From NCBI GenBank assembly GCA_963854835.1, contig OY978527.1, positions 43,970,040 to 44,034,039 of the forward strand: DNA of 64,000 nt. The letters run 5' to 3'. A model generated the notes under the pieces. It was given only the letters and a program-made list of their open reading frames with translations, was not told where the DNA came from and did no database searches. Source of the stretch: Megamerina dolium. Lineage: Eukaryota > Arthropoda > Insecta > Diptera > Megamerinidae. This document shows positions 60,161 to 64,000 of this stretch, in pieces (positions within the stretch are counted from its first letter, which is position 1; each line of letters begins with the position of its first letter). A program made the translations under genes and the position numbers.

Positions 60161-61457
60161 AAGGGTTATCCATTTCAAAAGTATAGGGCTATAATTCGAC
60201 ATCTATCAAACTGAGTTGTTAAAACAATTTCTTTCTTTTTCGGTTCAAAGTCTGACATTTGCGAAAATGGATCGCTTAACTATCGCACAACGCATTAAAA
60301 TTGTAAAAACCTACTACAAAAATGGTGATTCTGCCACAGCCACATATCGTGCTTTAAGAGGAGATTATGGTTTACATAATCGTCCAACTACGCAAGCAAT
60401 TGGCAAAATTGTGAAGAAATATGAAGAGACTGGATAGGTTACAGATATTGTAAGGCCTGTGCATCATCGTTTCGCTCGTACCACCGAAAATATCGCTGCT
60501 GTAAGTGAATGTGTTGCCGAAGACCCGAATGTGTCGATTCCTCGTCGTCCTCAGGAATTAGGACTGTCTTACGGCACATTATGGCGTATTTTGCATTTGG
60601 ATCTACACCTACATCCATATAAAATCCAGCTCACACAACAACTGAAGCCAGCTGACCATTCACAACGTCGTAGATACGTCGAATGGGTGCTTGAACAACA
60701 GGCGGTGGACGGCGATTTTTCGAACAAAATTTTCTTCAGCGACGAAGCACATTTCTCACTCGGTGGGTATGTTAACAAACAAAATTGTCGTATTTGGGGT
60801 TCTGAGAATCCTCAAGTAATTGAAGAGAGGCCACTACATCCACAAAAAGTCACTGCTTGGTGCGCTCTTTGGTCCGGAGGTGTGATTGGACCTTACTTCT
60901 TCGAAAACGACGATGGAACGACTGTCACCGTCAATTCGGAGCGTTATGGTCATATGATAACCGACTTTTTTTTGCCTGCTATTGAAGAATACGACTTAGA
61001 GAATATGTGGTTTCAACAAGACGGTTCCACATGCCACACAACTCGAGCGAATATGGCTTTATTGCAAGAGAAATTTTCTGGCCGCGTAATTTCTCGTCGT
61101 AGCGATATCAAGTGGCCACCAAGATCATGCGATTTGACATCGCTTGACTTTTTTTTGTGAGGCTACGCGAAAGACCGTGTTTATGCAGATAAACCTTTAA
61201 CTCTTGAGCACCTAAAAACCAACATTCGTCACGTTATGGCTGAGATACCGCCCAATATGTGTCAAAAAGTGGTCGAAAATTACCTCAAAAGAATCGATGC
61301 TTGCAACAATTCGCGTGGTGGTCATTTAAATGATGTAGTATTTCACACATAATGTCAACGTTCAAACTTTATAATAAAAAAGAAATATCATGATAAAAAA
61401 TATTTTATATGTGTTTTATTTACATTTACTTTTGAAACCGCAAAATGGATAACCCTT
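60161..61457 (+). mobile_element. mariner, DD41D type, full length
   Basis: 1297 bp between TA at 60159-60160 and 61458-61459. Left end AAGGGTTATCCATTTCAAAA lacks about 8 bp present in the other repeats of this family; the right end is the complement of AAGGGTTATCCATTTTGCGG. Near-identical to 41039-42303 and opposite in orientation. Confidence 0.92.
60267..61352 (+). pseudogene. DD41D mariner transposase with two nonsense mutations
   Basis: 361 codons from MDRLTIAQRIKIVKTYYK to GGHLNDVVFHT with only two interruptions: TAG at 60435-60437 (a Ser codon in the 41167 copy, within the helix-turn-helix region) and TGA at 61158-61160 (Trp of the LWG motif). All three catalytic Asp are present: SDEAHF, QQDGSTCH and CDLTSLDFFL, with 41 residues between the second and third. 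An extra LH pair occurs in HLDLHLHPYK. It supplies the true C-terminus lost from the 41167 copy. Inactive as it stands, but clearly recent. Confidence 0.9.
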
Positions 61458-61615
61458 TATAGAAAAAATCCAAATAAGATTCCATGCAGAAAATTTCAGC
61501 AGTGGCACTATAATACATGGTAGATTATGAAATCCTTTAGTTGCGAACCACCCGAATAGAAGAATATATACACGAAAGTAAGAGAAGAAGCAAATTTAAT
61601 ACATATGTGTATATA

Positions 61616-61982
61616 TGTGGGATCTGACGGAAGAGCAACGCGTAGCGGACGAAACTACTGAGCAACGCGTAACAGACGAACGGACATATGCCTTTAAGCA
61701 AGACTGACTACCATATACCTACAAATGCGACTATGAACTAACACACTTTAAAATGCAACCCTGACGGACAAAAAGACAGAATAGAATGTAAGTTATTTCT
61801 TTAGTCTTTAAACCACGAGCGAGCGAATAACATCGCGTACATACAATGTAAAAACCGTATCAATTAATCCACATAAATTATTCTAGAAATTACTCTTTTC
61901 AATATTTTAATAAATTACCATAATTCTAATGTAAAATATAACGAGGAGTTTGAATTAGCAGAACGTGGATGAGAATTCCACA
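61616..61982 (+). mobile_element. 5' LTR of a Ty3/gypsy-type retrotransposon
   Basis: Starts TGTGGGATCTGACGG and ends GAGAATTCCACA, so TGTGG/CCACA form 5-bp inverted tips; 367 bp. AATAAA lies near 61906. A primer site begins 4 nt later. Near the start an approximate repeat GAGCAACGCGTA(G/A)C occurs twice. The 3' LTR is outside the window, so identity between LTRs cannot be checked. Confidence 0.7.
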
Positions 61983-61986
61983 AAAT

Positions 61987-62004
61987 TGGTGTCAGAAGTG
62001 GGAT
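61987..62004 (+). promoter_or_regulatory. primer binding site, tRNA-Leu
   Basis: TGGTGTCAGAAGTGGGAT is complementary to the 3' end of a leucine tRNA (…ATCCCACTTCTGACA plus CCA, from memory). Minus-strand DNA synthesis would be primed here. tRNA-Leu priming is known for the micropia/mdg3/blastopia branch of insect gypsy-like elements. Confidence 0.75.
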
Positions 62005-63416
62005 TTTACTTAAGAAAGCGCCTACAAAGTGAACGAGGCAGAAGTGTGAACAAGAATTTCACAACGCGGTGTAATATGCGTTTGAACGGACATTGCATTT
62101 AAATAAGTTCCGAAAAGCGCCATCAAGTGCGAACTGTGAAGGATTTTTAAAGGAAATTCAGTGAAGTGTGTTCAGAGTGAAGCAAAAAGGCTTAAAAATG
62201 CAAATGCCAATAGAGCGTAATCACTAAATCTGAAAGTTATTGACAAAAAATGCATTGAAGCGAATGCACTAAGCAAGAAAGTGCAGTGGTCAAGTAATTT
62301 TGCAAGATACATATGTGCAAAATCTTGAAAATTTTTTCGATTGAAATTTGAAAACCGTTACGTTAAATTCAAACGGCCAAGCCAGCGCATCAAAGACGCG
62401 CACGATAGAGAGAAGCAGAACAACGGTAGAAGCAATATGCGCAAGTAAACGTATACGCGCAGAAAACCAACAACGAGCAGCAGCAGCAGCGAATTTATCG
62501 GAAGAAGAGAGCGCAACTGCGCTAAAGTGATTGACGGCAGCGAAGCGCGCAGACTACAGCGAGGTAGAGAACGCGGCGACGTGACGTCTGTGAGAGCAGT
62601 GCAAGAGATCGAAGCGCGCAGACTGCAGCGAGGTAGAGAGCGTGGCAACGTTTGAGACTGCGGCGAGAGAGTATTTCGTACATGAGGCTGTGTAGAGATA
62701 AGTGGAAAAGTAGATTTTGTTGTTTTGCTAAAACGAAGTTGTTATCGTATTCTGCGGACTGTGCGAAAAGTGTCAAAGTATTGTTTTATGTTTTGTTGCA
62801 TAAGAAGAGTTTGAATCAGAAGAAGACGGAGAGAAAAGTAAATGTCAGAATTGTTTTAGCGCATAGCAAAACAGAAAGTTAAGAAAATTACTTCGATTTC
62901 AATTAAATTCGCAGCAAAATGAAAATCAAAAATATCTAAAGAAGATTTTTGCAAATTAACGAAAGATTTTTCACATTAAATGTATTAAAATAGTATTAAA
63001 GAAGTATTTAATGAAATTTTAAACAAAACGCACAGAGAATAAAGTGCAAAAGGAAGCAGAAAAAAGCAGTTCAAAATAAATTGAAACGAAGTTAATGCAA
63101 GCAAAAGAAAATAAGTATAGAAACGAAAGGAATTGGAACGAAGTAAATGTAAACAAAAGAAATTTCCTAATTAGCATTTGAAGGCGAATATTTTGTTTTG
63201 GTTGCATTGACGTTTAGTATAGAAAATTTTGTAAAACCTGATTGAATTACTTGCGTATTTAAAGTTCAAGTGAACTGTTTTGAAAATTATATTTTGATTT
63301 AAACTATTGATTACTATATTTTTATTAAATATTCTGATTACTTTATTTTAATATCAAATCTATATACTCTTAATATTGAATTAAAACAATTTACATCGAT
63401 AAAATATTTGTACGAC
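62005..63416 (+). mobile_element. long leader of the LTR retrotransposon
   Basis: 1.4 kb between the primer site and gag, purine-rich, with an imperfect 69-bp tandem duplication (GAAGCGCGCAGACT at 62542 and 62611). Open frames on either strand here are short and unsupported. Packaging and translation signals would lie here but cannot be identified by eye. Confidence 0.6.
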
Positions 63417-64000
63417 ATGGACCGTGACGAAATTTTAGGTTTGACTGTGAACGGTTTGAAAGAACAATTGGGTGGGTTGGGGCTACCGACAACTGGACGA
63501 AAACCGACTTTACAGGATAGGTTGCTGGAACACTTCGGCCTGAATGTGAGCGATGGCGAATTTTCAGATTACGATGATGCTGCAAGTCGGCGTAGTGTGC
63601 GTGTGCGTGCGCCTGTTGTTGAAAGGTCAACGTTTACATTACGTGATGTCGAAGATTCGATGAGTTCGTTCAGCGGTATAGGACAACCGAGTTTTGAGCA
63701 ATGGATAGAAGATTTTGAATCGAACGCCGAAGCAGTGCAGTGGAATGAACTGCAAAAATTTATCTATGCGAAGCAGCTGCTGAAAGGAGCGGCTAAGATT
63801 TTTGTGCGTAGCCAAAATGGTATAAGCAGTTTTAGCTCATTAAAGCTTACATTGCGCCAGGAGTTTGGTACGGTGCTGTCGTCAGTCGAAGTACATCGCG
63901 CGCTAAGAAACCGTCGGAAACGCCAAGGTGAAGACCTACGAGAATATTTGTACGTGCTGATGGAAATTGGAAAGCCGATAAATTTGGACGATTCAAGTTT
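63417..64000 (+). CDS. gag of a Ty3/gypsy-type retrotransposon (partial, runs off window)
   Basis: The frame is open from ATG 63417 through the last base, 194 complete codons. The N-terminus LTVNGLKEQLGGLGLPTTGR followed by LQDRLLEHFG looks like a SAP-type helix pair. Then comes a capsid-like segment (FEQWIEDFESNAEAVQWNEL, AKQLLKGAAKIFVRSQNG, LKLTLRQEFGT, VHRALRNRRKRQGEDLREYL) typical of the Retrotrans_gag family that assembles the particle shell. No stop or frameshift so far, so the copy may be intact or young. Zinc knuckle and pol would lie beyond the window. The branch is inferred from the tRNA-Leu primer site. Confidence 0.75.
   Translation, partial: MDRDEILGLTVNGLKEQLGGLGLPTTGRKPTLQDRLLEHFGLNVSDGEFSDYDDAASRRSVRVRAPVVERSTFTLRDVEDSMSSFSGIGQPSFEQWIEDFESNAEAVQWNELQKFIYAKQLLKGAAKIFVRSQNGISSFSSLKLTLRQEFGTVLSSVEVHRALRNRRKRQGEDLREYLYVLMEIGKPINLDDSS

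Noticed and set aside
62358..62776. Ser/Leu/Arg-rich open frames on the minus strand
   Set aside because: Antisense to the purine-rich leader of the LTR retrotransposon; the repetitive look comes from its 69-bp duplication.

Overview
This is an AT-rich, intron-and-repeat-dense eukaryotic window. Short 64-nt GT-AG introns, an insect-type ionotropic receptor gene, mariner elements, a DINE-1/mini-me-like element with a (GTCY)n microsatellite, and Jockey- and Ty3/gypsy-type retroelements point to a fly (Diptera). Several mariner copies carry a D..41..D catalytic spacing. That spacing is the hallmark I associate with the 'rosa' group described from tephritid fruit flies, so a tephritid (Bactrocera/Ceratitis-like) is my best guess, inferred without any database search.

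Only one convincing host gene is present: a three-exon divergent ionotropic receptor (IR) at 843-2860 (+), predicted 629 aa, with intact splice sites and an in-frame join. A 28-codon signal-peptide-like ORF lies upstream (174-260) and is of uncertain status. An acidic 58-codon ORF at 10300-10473 is weaker still.

Everything else recognisable is mobile DNA, mostly dead. (1) Mariner-superfamily elements and fossils occur at 3786-4718, 11045-11685, 14413-15250, 16375-16860 (-), 28720-28945 (?), 30890-31430 (-), 39300-39785, 41039-42303 (-), 42306-43337, 45458-47100 (with a nested mauritiana-type mariner at 45741-47031), 53985-56140 (split by a nested element) and 60161-61457. (2) A tRNA-derived SINE family has at least six copies or fragments (about 3188, 6670, 7169, 17669, 31501, 44284), plus a scrap at 34590. 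(3) LINE remnants: a Jockey-type reverse transcriptase at 22865-24640 interrupted by a second LINE with an 8-bp target duplication; a rearranged relative of the second LINE at 34185-35262; and an RNase H-bearing LINE at 27695-28575 (-), whose 3' end recurs at 7084. (4) Three DINE-1/mini-me-like elements lie at 49357-50978 (+), 51515-52727 (-) and 54298-55893 (-). The first two form a 1.2-1.6 kb inverted repeat around a 0.5-kb spacer. (5) The right edge enters an LTR retrotransposon: LTR 61616-61982, tRNA-Leu primer site 61987-62004, long leader, and gag open from 63417 to the window end.

The remaining sequence (roughly 60%) is AT-rich non-coding DNA with many microsatellites: (TA)n, (CT)n, (GT)n, (CAA)n, (GAT)n, (ATTC)n. 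I find no support for exons there, although distant exons of large genes could be missed. The window is best read as a chemoreceptor gene next to a layered transposon graveyard. Its most informative features are the nesting order, the inverted DINE-1-like pair with an alternating 142/155-bp internal repeat, and two mariner lineages that independently lost the same N-terminal DNA-binding segment.
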